In this document: piece after piece, positions 8,841 through 18,991 of the stretch
Layout: each line of letters opens with the position of its first letter
Position numbering within the stretch: the first letter of the stretch is position 1
DNA from: CAVONV01 sp963697355
GTDB lineage: Bacteria > Acidobacteriota > Vicinamibacteria > Marinacidobacterales > DATDRI01
NCBI GenBank assembly: GCA_963697355.1
Contig: CAVONV010000023.1
Location: 1,054,001 to 1,118,000, forward strand
Direction of reading: 5' to 3'
DNA length: 64,000 nucleotides
The notes under the pieces: generated by a model
Database searches by the model: none
What the model was told of the DNA's origin: nothing
What the model saw: the letters and a program-made list of their open reading frames with translations, nothing else
Translations under genes and position numbers: made by a program

Positions 8841-9984
8841 CCCGTTCTTCGCTCACATCGGCGATCATCTCTTCGACGAGCGTTTCCTCTTCGAAGCGGT
8901 AACCGCATTTGAGGGCAGGTTGGACCAATGCGCGACGCAGAGCGTTTCCCGTCGGAGCATGGAGCGGGGTTGGCTCCGAAAAGATGGGGGCCAGCGACCT
9001 GTATTCGTGGCAATGGAGAAAGAAGTCATCCCGCATGGAAAGGAGAACCCGCACATCCGATTCCAGCGACATACCACCCAGAAGCCCGGTAAACCGTGAT
9101 TGGACCTCCGGTGGATTCAACGTAAACAACTCTTCGAACTGGTCGACGATTACCAGAACTTCCGTGTGTTGCTGTCTCCAGCGCTCAAAGATCGATAGGG
9201 CGGTGTCAGGATTTTCTATGCTGAGAAGCCCTTGCATCGCTTCTGTATCGCCGACGAACTCCGATACGAGTGCTCGAGCTAGATTCTGGAACGGCGTTGT
9301 TCCAGGGTTACAGACGACGGCTCGCCATCCCTCGGGCATCACCGGGAGAAGCCCCGCACGAAGGAAGGAGCTCTTTCCTGCCCCCGAAGGTCCGATGAGC
9401 CCCAGGAGATGAGGCCGGCGAAGTTTCTTCCACATCGCCTCCACTTCGAGCTCTCGGCCAAAGAAGTACTCCGCGTCCTCCTCGGTGAATGAGGCCAGCC
9501 CTGGGTAGGGCCGCACGTCTTCCGCTCCATCCACCTGGAGGGTGACTTCTTCTAGGGCACGGACCAAAGCCGAGGCACTGGGATAACGATGCTCGGCGAG
9601 ACGAGCGACGGCCTTCCTCAAGACGGAGGCCCACGGAGTGTCCGGAAGCTCCGGTGGCTCATGATGGATGCCTTCCCAGATCGCCTCTCGTGCTTTGGGG
9701 GTTTTGATACCGTTCGGTGCCATCATCTCCGCCAGAACGACACCCGCGGAGAACACATCCGCTCGCGCATTGACCTCTTGTCCCCGCGCCTGCTCCGGTG
9801 CCATGTAAGCGGGAGTTCCAGAAACCGTGCCTGTTTTTCTGTCGGCCAAGCCCTTGGCAATACCAAAATCCATCACAACCACACGACCCGAGCGGGTGAT
9901 CATGATGTTCTCGGGTTTGAGGTCCCGATGCACGAGCCCGGCTTGATGGATGGCTTCCAATCCGGCCAGGAACTGGAGACGCAA
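8752..9984 (-). CDS. Copy A, kinase catalytic lobe and STAND NTPase (fragment)
   Basis: Frame with the kinase C-lobe (HRDLKPEN, DFGIAKGL, APEQARGQEV), then YPGLASFTEEDAEYFFGRE, which is the typical entry to an nSTAND1-like NTPase. Walker A (GLIGPSGAGKSSFLRAGLLP) and Walker B (VLVIVDQFEELFT) are both intact, as is the LLSMRDDFF sensor-like strand. The missing N-lobe lies in the frames 10500-10170 and about 10165-9985, and the continuation is in 8840-7869. The kinase and NTPase catalytic residues all survive, so the protein would be active if the frame breaks were artefacts. Confidence 0.85.
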   Translation of the reverse strand: MRLQFLAGLEAIHQAGLVHRDLKPENIMITRSGRVVVMDFGIAKGLADRKTGTVSGTPAYMAPEQARGQEVNARADVFSAGVVLAEMMAPNGIKTPKAREAIWEGIHHEPPELPDTPWASVLRKAVARLAEHRYPSASALVRALEEVTLQVDGAEDVRPYPGLASFTEEDAEYFFGRELEVEAMWKKLRRPHLLGLIGPSGAGKSSFLRAGLLPVMPEGWRAVVCNPGTTPFQNLARALVSEFVGDTEAMQGLLSIENPDTALSIFERWRQQHTEVLVIVDQFEELFTLNPPEVQSRFTGLLGGMSLESDVRVLLSMRDDFFLHCHEYRSLAPIFSEPTPLHAPTGNALRRALVQPALKCGYRFEEETLVEEMIADVSEERGALPMLAFAASRLWEHRDREQRASYPRSV

Positions 9985-10500
9985 TCTCCCGCGCTTCTTG
10001 AAGCTCGAGCGGTCCTCGGGAATGGAGAATCTTCATGAGCGTGGTGCCATCGATGTACTCCATCGACACCAGCTCTTGGCCGTCCAGCTCCACCAGGTCA
10101 AAGACTCGGCACACGTTAGGGGAGATGACTTCACGAGCCGTGCGGACCTCTTGGCGCAAGACTGGAGCGCTCGTTCCTTCTCCAATAGCTCGTCTCGAAG
10201 CCTTTTGAGCGCCACGTCCACACGAAGCTTCAAGTCGTACGCACGCCACACCTCGCCCATGCCGCCTCGACCCAAAAGCGATCGGATCTGAAACCGACTC
10301 CCTAGGATCTGACCGGGAGAGAACGTGTGGTTGGGAAACTGGCAAGTAGGAAGAGCTTCGGGATCATCGCCGACATCGACTTCCACGGGAGATTGCTCCA
10401 GGGCAAGCTGAAGCGAACAGCGAGGGCAAAGCTCCGGCGCCCAAGGCTCTTGGGAGAGCCTGGTGCCACAATCGAGGCAGTGCCGGATCTTGAGCATCAC
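9985..10500 (-). CDS. Copy A, zinc ribbon and kinase N-lobe (fragment)
   Basis: The start of copy A. CLDCGTRL ... CPRC gives two Cys pairs, a probable zinc ribbon, followed by an acidic linker (VEVDVGDDPEALPT) and a kinase N-lobe with LLGRGGMGEVWRAYDLKLR and VALKRL. The frame shifts near 10165 (to LRQEVRTAREVISPNVCRVF) and again near 9985. A TAGGAAG ribosome site precedes the ATG. The upstream stretch TGGTTTTGGGTCTTTC (minus strand, 10533-10518) is repeated exactly before copy C. The gap to copy B is 98 bp. Confidence 0.8.
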
Positions 10501-12488
10501 CGCTTCTTCCTACATTTGAAAGACCCAAAACCAAGGTTTTGTTACATGTGGTCGGCTCCTAGGGTCCGACGACGCCATCGAGGTTCTCAGTCTCATCGTC
10601 ACCACTCCGGCAGCTTCTCCCAGCCGGGAAACGGTGCAATGTCGATTCGGTAGCCGGTGGACGATGCATCGTCTTCGACAACCCGCACGTTGGTGACGTT
10701 GCGGAGGCGCTCGAGTAAGTCCTCATAAGCGAAGCGTATGAAAGGGCTGCTGGTCGATATCCGGCATGGGCCAGAGACGGATCGTCTTATCGTCTCCCGC
10801 CGAAGCGATCCACCGGCCATCGGGGGATACGGCGACCTCATGAGATACCGCCTTCATGGCCGAAAAGTAGGTGCGCGTTTCCGCCACTCACCGGACCGAC
10901 CCGAACAATGCCGTCACCATCGCCGATGATCGCCAAAGCACCGGTGGGATCGAAAGCCAGATCGAAAGCCATCGAAAGGTCCGTGTCCGGTTGTCCCAGG
11001 GGTCTCGAACGCTTTTCTGAAAGGTCCATCCACTTCAAGCGCCGACGTCGGTTCTTGCAGATCAAGTTTCTCCAAGAGCACGTGGCGGCCGTCGGAACTC
11101 AATTCACAGCCAAAAATGCCGGACTCCAGCAAATTCATGGTGCGGTGCTCTGGATCCGAAAGGTGTAGGCCGTTTGCCGAGCAGGAAAGAAGTCGCCCGT
11201 CGGGCAGGAAGTGAAGATGGAGAAACCCTTCTAGGCTCGGCCCCGGCGAGAGGTGGGCTCACCGGCACCCTCGACCGGACCTAACTCGAGCACGCGAGAG
11301 TCTCCCGACTCGAGGTCCCAAACTCGGATGACCCTCTCTTCCTTCGGACCCGCCATGGAAGCCCCGCTCGGGCCCATCAGGCAAGCCGCGGCGGCGAGCC
11401 GGCCGTCGGGGCCAAAGGCGACGGGCCCAACAACCGTGGCAGGAAGAAAAACCCTCGAGCAACCGGGGCGAGCCGCCTTCCAGAGGCACGAGGAAGACCT
11501 TACCGCGATGCCCCGAGACAAGGATCTTCTCGCCCCGAAGGATCGATGTCAATCTTGGGATGCACCAGGTCCTCACTCTTGAGCAAGACTTGGCTTGGCT
11601 TTCCCCCTTCCAGGAACCACACGCGTACGGTGCCATCCTGCGAAGCCGAAACCAGCTGTTTTCCGTCGGGAGTAAAGGCCACTGCGTAGACGTTGTACCC
11701 ATGCCCTCTCAGAACCAACGGATAGTCGCGGATGAGGGGCCAGAAGGTCACTCCTCCGTTGGAATTGCCGGTAGCCAGCCAGCGGCCGCTCGGATCGAAG
11801 ACGGCACCGTTCAAAGACCATCCGCCCCTCGAGAATGGTGAGGGGCTCGGCCTCCGGCGGCGCATCGAGATGCCAGAGCTTCACCGTGCCCAGTTCCTCC
11901 GGCAGTCCGAAGTCAATCAGTCGGTTCCCGCTTCCATCGAAGCAGGGGCCCGTTTTCCAGGGCCATTCCCTGGAGAACGCGCACCGGCTCCTTGGAGTCA
12001 GGATCCGACCGACCAGACTCGGATTTCTCCCGACTCGTCACGGGTCGCGAACCTACCGCTACCGGCATGGAAAGCAATATCTGCTCCGAAGCAACGCGTT
12101 CTGAATGCTCCCCACGTTCCGAGGGGGCACGGCCCAATCTTCCAAGGATCGCAGGTAGATCTGTCGATCCAGCCCATAGGCAAGCCACTTGCCGGCGGGA
12201 TCGATGCCGACGGCGTATTTGCCCCAAATGGAGGACCTGCCTCAGTGCCTCCAAATCCATACGACCGACCATCAAAGGCTCTCCGCCATCGAATGGCCAT
12301 TTCCTCACCACTATTCCGTCCTCGACCTCACTCACGGTGAAGAAACTGTGGCTTCCCATCGCCAACTTCGTGTGTACGGGCTCGATTTTCCGGACCGCCA
12401 ACTCTTGGCCTTCGGGAACGGAGTAGATACGGATCTCTCCGTCTTTTGCGGTCACGAGACGATCGCCCTCGCGGAGTGAATTTCAAGT

Positions 12489-13787
12489 TCACCACTCGGG
12501 AGGCCGTGGTTGGATACTTGGCAACCAAAACGGGAGCACCGCCGTCCCGCGGCAGGAGCTGAGCCGAGTCGATACCTCCGAACGCCAGCCACCGACCATC
12601 GGGGGTAAACGTCCACAACATGTGCAATTCCTTGACTCGTGTCGCGCATGTTGAGGGCAGGTGGCCCCTTCTGAAGCGCCTCGAGGGCAAACAGGCGTGC
12701 TTCTCGGAGTGTCGGCGAGCTCGAGACTCTTGAGCGCGTAGGCCACCGACGCCGTCGGGTAGCGATCCATTTCGAGCTGCCCAAGGGCCAGAAGCTTGCT
12801 CGCTTCGGCACGAAGTGCTTCATTGACCGCTTCCTCACGTGCCGCTTCACTCCGTTGCCAGAAAGCGCCGACAAGCGCCACGATACCAACAAGCACACCG
12901 ATGGTTGCGGCGATGGCGAATCGCATTCGCTTTCGCCGTCTCTCCGCCTGCTGCACCATCGCCTGGGCGAAGTCTTGTTCGGTGCTCGTCAATCCACCGG
13001 AATAACGCTCCCGCCAGAGCTGAAATTCCTTGACCGGTGTTCCCGTCCATAAGCGATCGGCCGAGCGGCCGTGTTGCTCCCAGAGCTGGGCAGCTTGCCG
13101 CAGCTCGTCCCGGAGTTGAGCGCCGTCCTCGTCTTGAGTCTGCCAGCGCACCAGTCGCGGCCAAGCTTTCAAGAGGGATTCGTGAATGATCTCGACGCGG
13201 TGCTGACCTTTCTCTTCTTCCTCACCAGCGGTGACCTCGAACGACGTCAGAAGACGTGCATCAACGAGAGCTCGCAGGACTTCTTCTGCTGCGCCTTGGT
13301 CTTCGAATACGGAAAGCAGCTCGTCCATGTCGCGAGCGGCGCGGGTTCCTTGGGCCGTGACTAGATTGCGAAAGATTTCTCGTACGATCGGGATGCGATC
13401 CGTGCCGATCTTTTCGAGCGTTGCTTCGGCGTGCTGCGCCAGAGCCCCACCGACGCCGCCTATCGCTTCATAGGAAGCCCGCGTCAGAAGACCTTCTTGG
13501 CGTTCTCGTGTCTCCCAGAGCTGCGCCGCTGCAAAGGCCAGAATCGGCAGAGCGCCTCGTTCCTCACTTACCTCAGCAATCATCTCTTCTACAAGCGATT
13601 CCGTCCTCGAATCGGTAGCCACATTTGAGGGCTGGCTGCACCAACGCACGACGGAGTGCTGTTCCCTTGGGGCGTGAAGAGGAGTCGGCTCCGAAAAGAT
13701 AGGTGCCAGCGACCTCGTACTCGTGACAGTGGAGAAAGAAGTCGTCACGCATGGAAAGAAGGACCTCACGTCGGACTCCACCGCCAA
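12489..13787 (-). CDS. Copy B, longest surviving STAND/membrane fragment
   Basis: The 432-codon open stretch of copy B from the distal NTPase (VEEMIAEVSEERGALPILAF, HRVEIIHESLLKAWPRLVRW) through the membrane helix (FAIAATIGVLVGIVALVGAFW) to ASKLLALGQLEMDRYPTAS. It is garbled at both ends by small frame changes (near 13610 and 12720). It is part of the copy B pseudogene, listed because it is the piece most likely to be called as a gene. Confidence 0.6.
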   Translation of the reverse strand: MAVESDVRSFFPCVTTSFSTVTSTRSLAPIFSEPTPLHAPREQHSVVRWCSQPSNVATDSRTESLVEEMIAEVSEERGALPILAFAAAQLWETRERQEGLLTRASYEAIGGVGGALAQHAEATLEKIGTDRIPIVREIFRNLVTAQGTRAARDMDELLSVFEDQGAAEEVLRALVDARLLTSFEVTAGEEEEKGQHRVEIIHESLLKAWPRLVRWQTQDEDGAQLRDELRQAAQLWEQHGRSADRLWTGTPVKEFQLWRERYSGGLTSTEQDFAQAMVQQAERRRKRMRFAIAATIGVLVGIVALVGAFWQRSEAAREEAVNEALRAEASKLLALGQLEMDRYPTASVAYALKSLELADTPRSTPVCPRGASEGATCPQHARHESRNCTCCGRLPPMVGGWRSEVSTRLSSCRGTAVLPFWLPSIQPRPPEW

Positions 13788-13993
13788 GCGACCGAGAAGC
13801 TCGGCAAACCGTTATTGGACTTCAGGTGGTTCAGCGTGAAGAGTTCTTCGAACTGGTCGACGATGACGAGGACTTCGGTGTGTTGTTGTCTCCAGCGTTT
13901 GAAACAAGGATAAAGCAACGTCGGCTTTTCGATGCGGAGAAACTCCTGAATCGCTCCGTGTCGCTCGGAAAACTCCGGTAGGAGTGAACGCGG

Positions 13994-14992
13994 CTAGATT
14001 CTGGAAGGGCGCTGTTCCAGGGTTACAACAACGACCCGCCAGCCTTCGGGCATCACTGGCAGAAGGCCAGCGCGGAGGAAGGAGCTCTTTCCTGCCCCCG
14101 AGGGCCCAATGAGCCCAAGAAGATGAGGCCGGCGGAGTCTCTTCCACATCGCCTCCACTTCGAGCTCTCGGCCAAAGAAGTACTCCGCATCCTCCTCCGT
14201 GAATGAGGCCAGCCCTGGGTAGGGCCTCACGTCTTCCGATCCTTCCACTTGGAGGGTGACTTCTTCTAGGGCACGGACCAAAGCCGAGGCACTGGGATAA
14301 CGATGCTCGGCGAGACGTGCGACGGCCTTCGTCAAGACGGATGCCCACGGAGTGTCTGGAAGCTCCGGTGGCTCACGATGGATCCCTTGCCAGATCTCTT
14401 CTCGTGCTTTGGGGGTTTTGATACCGTTCGGTGCGATCATCTCCGCTAGAACGACACCTGCGGAGAACACATCCGCTCGCGCATTGACCTCTTGTCCCCG
14501 CGCCTGCTCCGGTGCCATGTAGGCAGGAGTTCCGGAGACCGTGCCCGTCTTTTTGTCGGCCAGGCCCTTGGCAATGCCAAAATCCATCACGACCACCCGA
14601 CCGGAGCGCGTGATCATCACGTTCTCGGGTTTCAGATCGCGATGGACCAGATCGGCTTTATGGATGGCCTCCAAACCCGCTAAGAACTGAGACGCAATCT
14701 CTCGAGCTTCTTGAAGCTCCAACGGTCCTCGTGAATGGAGAACCGCCACGAGCGTGGTGCCGTCGATATACTCCATCGACACGAGCTCTTGGCCATCCAG
14801 CTCCACTAGGTCGAAGACCCGACACACATTGGGGGAAACGACTTCACGGGCCGTTCTGACTTCTTGACGCAAGGCCTGGAGCGCTCGTTCCTTCTCTAAC
14901 AGTTCGGCTCGAAGACTTTTGAGTGCTACATCCACACGAAGCTTCAAATCGTAAGCACGCCACACCTCGCCCATGCCCCCGCGACCGAGCAA
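13994..14992 (-). CDS. Copy B, kinase domain and Walker A fragment
   Basis: A 332-codon open stretch with a complete-looking kinase domain: LGRGGMGEVWRAYDLKLR, VALKSL, HRDLKPEN, DFGIAKGL and APEQARG. The NTPase entry and Walker A follow (GPSGAGKSSFLRAGL), and the frame is lost near 14010. The zinc ribbon lies in another frame upstream (15213-15020). If translated alone it would be a truncated kinase without a sensor. I treat it as part of the copy B pseudogene. Confidence 0.65.
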   Translation of the reverse strand: MLGRGGMGEVWRAYDLKLRVDVALKSLRAELLEKERALQALRQEVRTAREVVSPNVCRVFDLVELDGQELVSMEYIDGTTLVAVLHSRGPLELQEAREIASQFLAGLEAIHKADLVHRDLKPENVMITRSGRVVVMDFGIAKGLADKKTGTVSGTPAYMAPEQARGQEVNARADVFSAGVVLAEMIAPNGIKTPKAREEIWQGIHREPPELPDTPWASVLTKAVARLAEHRYPSASALVRALEEVTLQVEGSEDVRPYPGLASFTEEDAEYFFGRELEVEAMWKRLRRPHLLGLIGPSGAGKSSFLRAGLLPVMPEGWRVVVVTLEQRPSRI

Positions 14993-15209
14993 AGAACGGA
15001 TCTGGAACCGACTCCCTAAGATCTGACCTGACGAAAAGTTTGGTTGGGAAACTGGCGTGTCGGAAGGGCTTCAGGATCGTCTCCGACATCGACTTCAACG
15101 GGAGACTGCTCCAGGGCAAGCTGGAGCGAGCAGCGCGGGCAAAGCTCCGGAGCCCAAGGCTCTTGGGAGAGCCGGGTGCCACAGTCCAGGCAGTGAGAGA
15201 CCTTGCTTA

Positions 15210-17794
15210 TCACCACGCCGGCACTTTCTCCCATCCCGGGAACGGGTCGTGGGTGAGCTTCCAGCCCGTCGGCGACGCCTCGTCTCGGACGACGCGGAGG
15301 TTGGTGAGGGTTTTGAGCTTGGCGATGAGCTCCTCGTGCGGCAGGGTGTGGAGAGGGCGTTTGGGAAGGTCGGGCAGGGGCCACAGGCGGACGGTCTTGT
15401 CATACCACCGGAGGCAATCCAGCGACCGAGGGGATCGATTGCGAGGGCCATGACGGTGCCCTCGTGACCGAGGAGGATATGGGGGTCCTCTCCGGTCAAT
15501 GGGCCGACTCGAACCTCGCCATCCTTGTCGCCGGTGACGGCAAACGCGCCCTCGGGGTCTATAGCCACCGCTCTCACATCGTCGCCGAATCTGTCGAGGC
15601 GCGTCACAACTCCGGAGTCGCGATCAAGCAAGATGACCGGGCCGACGAGGACGTCGTCCGCACCCTTTCTTTTCTCTACCATGAGCACTAGGCGGCCGTC
15701 CGCTGTGGTCGCAAACGAGGCTCCGATTCCCTCATACAGAAGCTCTCGCTCCCCGGTCTCCACGTTCCACCGCAGCAGCCCGGAATCGCTCACCGAGAGC
15801 AGCTCGTTCCCCGTGGTGAAGAGAATTTCATCCGGCATAGGGTGTTCGCCCACCTCCAGGACGGTGACTTCCTTTCCCGTCGCTACATCCCAGACCCGAA
15901 TAACCCGATCTTGAACATTGAACCGACCTCCGGCGGCGGCGGCTAGCCGTCCGTCGGCGCTGAGCGCCACCCCCCAGACCTGCCCTGCAAAACCGTGCAG
16001 ATTCGTGGGCTCGCCACCCGTCAGAGAGAGAATGAATGGGGCTGTTTTCGGGGGAGACGGATTTCCACCTATGAGAATTCTCGTGCCGTCCGACGACGCG
16101 GCCAGCCCATACGCGGGCACACCGAGCTCGAAAACCTTCCCGGCGGGAGGAGGGTTTCCATCCAAGGGCCACAGCCTGACCGTGCTGTCCCCGGATGACG
16201 AGGCGAGCCATCCGCCGTCGGGTGCAAACGTCAGGTCAAAAACAGCCCTTTGATGCCGCCTTATGACGAGTGGAAATCGTTCAGCCACGGGCCACACGGC
16301 GAGTCCAGCCAAATCGGCGCTGGCCAGCCACCGGCCGTGCTGGTCGAAGGAGACCGTGTTCACTTGTAGGTTGTCGCCGCGGTTCAGAACCAGCGGCTCG
16401 GCATCCGCCGGCCCATCCACGGACCACAAGCGGATCTTCGTATCGGGGCCCCACCTCGCCACCTTTCGGCCGACCGTATCCCACCGCCAACCACCCCAGC
16501 CTGTCCCGCCGAGATCGAACCGGCGGAGGAACCGCGGCTCGTTTTCTGAAAGGGTCCAGACCCAGGAGTGCCAATGCCCCTCAGGCCCTTCCTGGCGGAC
16601 GGCCGCTTCGAGAAGGGAACCGTCGGGCGTAACGTCCAGAAACTGGATTTCCGTTGGTCCCTGGAGAACCACGGGCGGTGATTTCTCAGCAAGGCTCCAT
16701 AGCCTGATCTCCCCCTGCTTGGCCGCGGCGACGAATCGCCCCAAGGGATCCACAACGATGTCGGCTACGGCATCATCGACCCTGCCCAGAAGCCGCGACT
16801 CGGAGAGCCCGTCGTCGCCGATCTCGTAGACCAGGATGTCGTTGTCGACAGCCGCTGCGAGCCAGCGTCCCCTCTGAGTGTCCATGGACATCGGGGTCGA
16901 CCGGGGTTTTAAGTCGAAGGTACCTAGGCGCTCGATGGAGCCGTCGAATCCCATGGCGTCAACGACGAAGCGGTCGGATTCTCCGCATAATAGGACGAAC
17001 CGATTTCGGTCCGTGTCCGCCGCTACTCCCACGGTGTAGGCGGGCTCCCTGTAACGGATGTCGGTGAGTCGCCGCCTCTCCGGAATCGACCATAGGATGT
17101 GTTCAAGGATTGAATCCTTTACTTCTGCCCTTGAATGGAAATGATGGGTGTCTGCTCCCACCGTGACATGGACCGCAATCGCTTCGGGGTGCGCGACTCC
17201 CAGGTCAACACTCGATCCGTTCTCGTGAATGATGCTCAGGGGGCTACGGTCGATTGTGCGGAGTCCTCTTGCCTGAATGAGGTAGCTGTTGTCCGGGCTA
17301 AACTCCGTGTCCCAGGTTCTTTCTTCGCTGACCACAAAGGCCACCGGCCCTCTCCACAGGGCTTCCAGCGCCAGTCGGCGCGATTCCGGTGTGTCCGCAA
17401 GCTCGAGGCTCGCAATCGCGTAGGCCACGCTTGTAGACGGGTAGTCGTTGAGCTCGAGCTGTCCGAGCGCGATCAACTTCTGCGCCTCGGCGCGCCGGGT
17501 CTCGGCTACCGAGCGTTGCCAGAGCGTGCCCGTGACAGCCGCAATGCCGAAAGCGACAAACAAGGCAGCGACCACAGCCGCCCGTCTCCGCCTCTTCCGC
17601 CGTTCCGAATGCTGGAGCATCGCCCGAGCAAAGGCTTCTTCGGTGGTCGTGAGTCCGCCGGAATAACGCTCCCGCCAGAGCTGGAACTCCTTGAACGGCC
17701 GTTCCCGTCCACAAGCTGTCGGCCGAGCGGTCGTGCTGCTCCCAGAGCTGGGCGGCTTGACGCAGCTCGTCCCGAAGCTGAGCGCCTTCCTCAT
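15210..17794 (-). CDS. Copy C, membrane helix and WD40 propeller (fragment)
   Basis: Starts in the region of WRERYSGGLTTTEEAFARAM, crosses one membrane helix (AAVVAALFVAFGIAAVTGTLW) and runs into a WD40 propeller with blades such as ASSSGDSTVRLWPLDG. The frame shifts near 15400. The correct continuation reads DKTVRLWPLPDLPKRPLHTL and ends PFPGWEKVPAW with a TGA at 15212-15210. That stop overlaps the GTG of copy B. The upstream frame joins near 17700. Its propeller is clearly diverged from those of A and B, so copy C may sense something different. Confidence 0.82.
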
Positions 17795-18983
17795 CTTGAG
17801 TCTGCCAGCGCACCAGTCTCGGCCAAGCCTTCAAGAGGGACTCATGGATGATCTCGACGCGGTGTCGGCCTCTTTCTTCTTCCTCGCCGGCGGTGACCTC
17901 GAACGACGTCAGAAGACGTGCATCGATGAGCTCACGCAGGACTTCTTCTGCTGCGTCTTTGTCTTCGAATACGGAAAGCAGCTCGTCCATGTCGCGAGCG
18001 GCGCGGGTTCCTTGGGCGGTGACCAGATTGCGGAAGATTTCCCGAACGATGGGGATGCGATCGGTGCCGATCTTCTCGAGCGTTGCTTCGGCGTGCTGCG
18101 CCAGAGCGCCGCCGACACCACCGATGTGTTGGTACGCTTCCCTCGTGAGCAGCCCTTGCTTTCGGTCGCGGTGGTCCCAGAGTCTCGATGCCGCAAAAGC
18201 TAGGAGCGGCAAGGCACCTCGCTCCTCACTCACTTCGACGATCATCTCTTCGATGAGTGCTTCCTCCTCGAAGCGGTAGCCACATTTGAGGGCCGGCTGG
18301 ACCAGCGCACGACGCAAGGCGGCATCAGTGAGGGGGTGGAGAGGCGTCAGCTCGGAGTAAATGGGTGCCAACGACGGATGACTACATTGTGAAAGAAAGT
18401 CGTCGCGCATGGACAGAAGCACTTGTACATCCGCCTCAATGACAACGCGTGCCAAGAGCTCGGCAAACCGAGCCTGTACCTGTGCCGGATTGAGTGTAAA
18501 AAGCTCTTCAAATTGGTCGACGATAACGATGACTTGTGCGTGTTGCTTTCTCCATCGAGCGATGATGGATAAAGCGACGTCCGTTTCTTCGAAGCGAAGT
18601 AGCTGCCGCTGAGCCTCCGTGTCGCCTGATAGCTCGGAAAAAAGAGCCTGAGCCAAAGAGGCGAATGGAGACGTTCCCGGATGACAGATCACACATCGCC
18701 AGCCTTCGGGCATAGCCGGGAGGAGTCCCGCGCGAAGGAAGGAGCTCTTGCCCGCTCCCGAAGGACCGATGAGTCCGAGGAGATGCGGCCGGCGGAGCTT
18801 TTTCCACATCGCCTCCACTTCGAGCTCTCGGCCGAAGAAGTACTCCGCATCCTCCTCGGTGAACGAGGCCAATCCTGGGTATGGACGTACGTCTTCAGCG
18901 CCTTCCACTTGAAGCGTGACTTCTTCTAGAGCCCGGGCTAGCGCCGCCGCACTGGGATAACGTTGTTCCGGGAGCCTTGCCAC
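17298..18983 (-). CDS. Copy C, STAND NTPase segment (fragment)
   Basis: Open frame carrying the end of the kinase domain and an unbroken nSTAND1-like NTPase. It contains YPGLASFTEEDAEYFFGRE, Walker A GPSGAGKSSFLRAG, Walker B VIVIVDQFEELFT, LLSMRDDFL and HRVEIIHESLLKAWPRLVRW. Frame breaks at about 19040 and 17700 separate it from the kinase (18992-19873) and the WD40 part. Residues after about 17700 are out of frame (GVPALAGALFRRTH onwards) and are not real protein. Confidence 0.82.
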   Translation of the reverse strand: MARLPEQRYPSAAALARALEEVTLQVEGAEDVRPYPGLASFTEEDAEYFFGRELEVEAMWKKLRRPHLLGLIGPSGAGKSSFLRAGLLPAMPEGWRCVICHPGTSPFASLAQALFSELSGDTEAQRQLLRFEETDVALSIIARWRKQHAQVIVIVDQFEELFTLNPAQVQARFAELLARVVIEADVQVLLSMRDDFLSQCSHPSLAPIYSELTPLHPLTDAALRRALVQPALKCGYRFEEEALIEEMIVEVSEERGALPLLAFAASRLWDHRDRKQGLLTREAYQHIGGVGGALAQHAEATLEKIGTDRIPIVREIFRNLVTAQGTRAARDMDELLSVFEDKDAAEEVLRELIDARLLTSFEVTAGEEEERGRHRVEIIHESLLKAWPRLVRWQTQDEEGAQLRDELRQAAQLWEQHDRSADSLWTGTAVQGVPALAGALFRRTHDHRRSLCSGDAPAFGTAEEAETGGCGRCLVCRFRHCGCHGHALATLGSRDPARRGAEVDRARTARAQRLPVYKRGLRDCEPRACGHTGIAPTGAGSPVERAGGLCGQRRKNLGHGV

Positions 18984-18991
18984 AGCTTTTG

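Larger units (their letters stand above)
10599..15213 (-). pseudogene. Copy B of zinc ribbon-kinase-STAND-WD40 protein, heavily broken
   Basis: Full-length but wrecked paralogue of copies A and C. It starts at a GTG (15213) that overlaps the stop of copy C (GTGA), which suggests former translational coupling, and ends with APFPGWEKLPEW. The zinc ribbon is at about 15195-15110, the kinase at 15000-14250, the NTPase at 14240-13200, the membrane helix near 12930 and the WD40 blades at 12600-10599. At least a dozen frame changes are needed, most of them in 14010-13600 and 12720-10599. Walker A (GLIGPSGAGKSS) survives, but the stretch down to Walker B is shattered. The propeller is much more like that of copy A than of copy C, pointing to a recent B/A duplication. 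Clearly degenerate. Confidence 0.85.
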
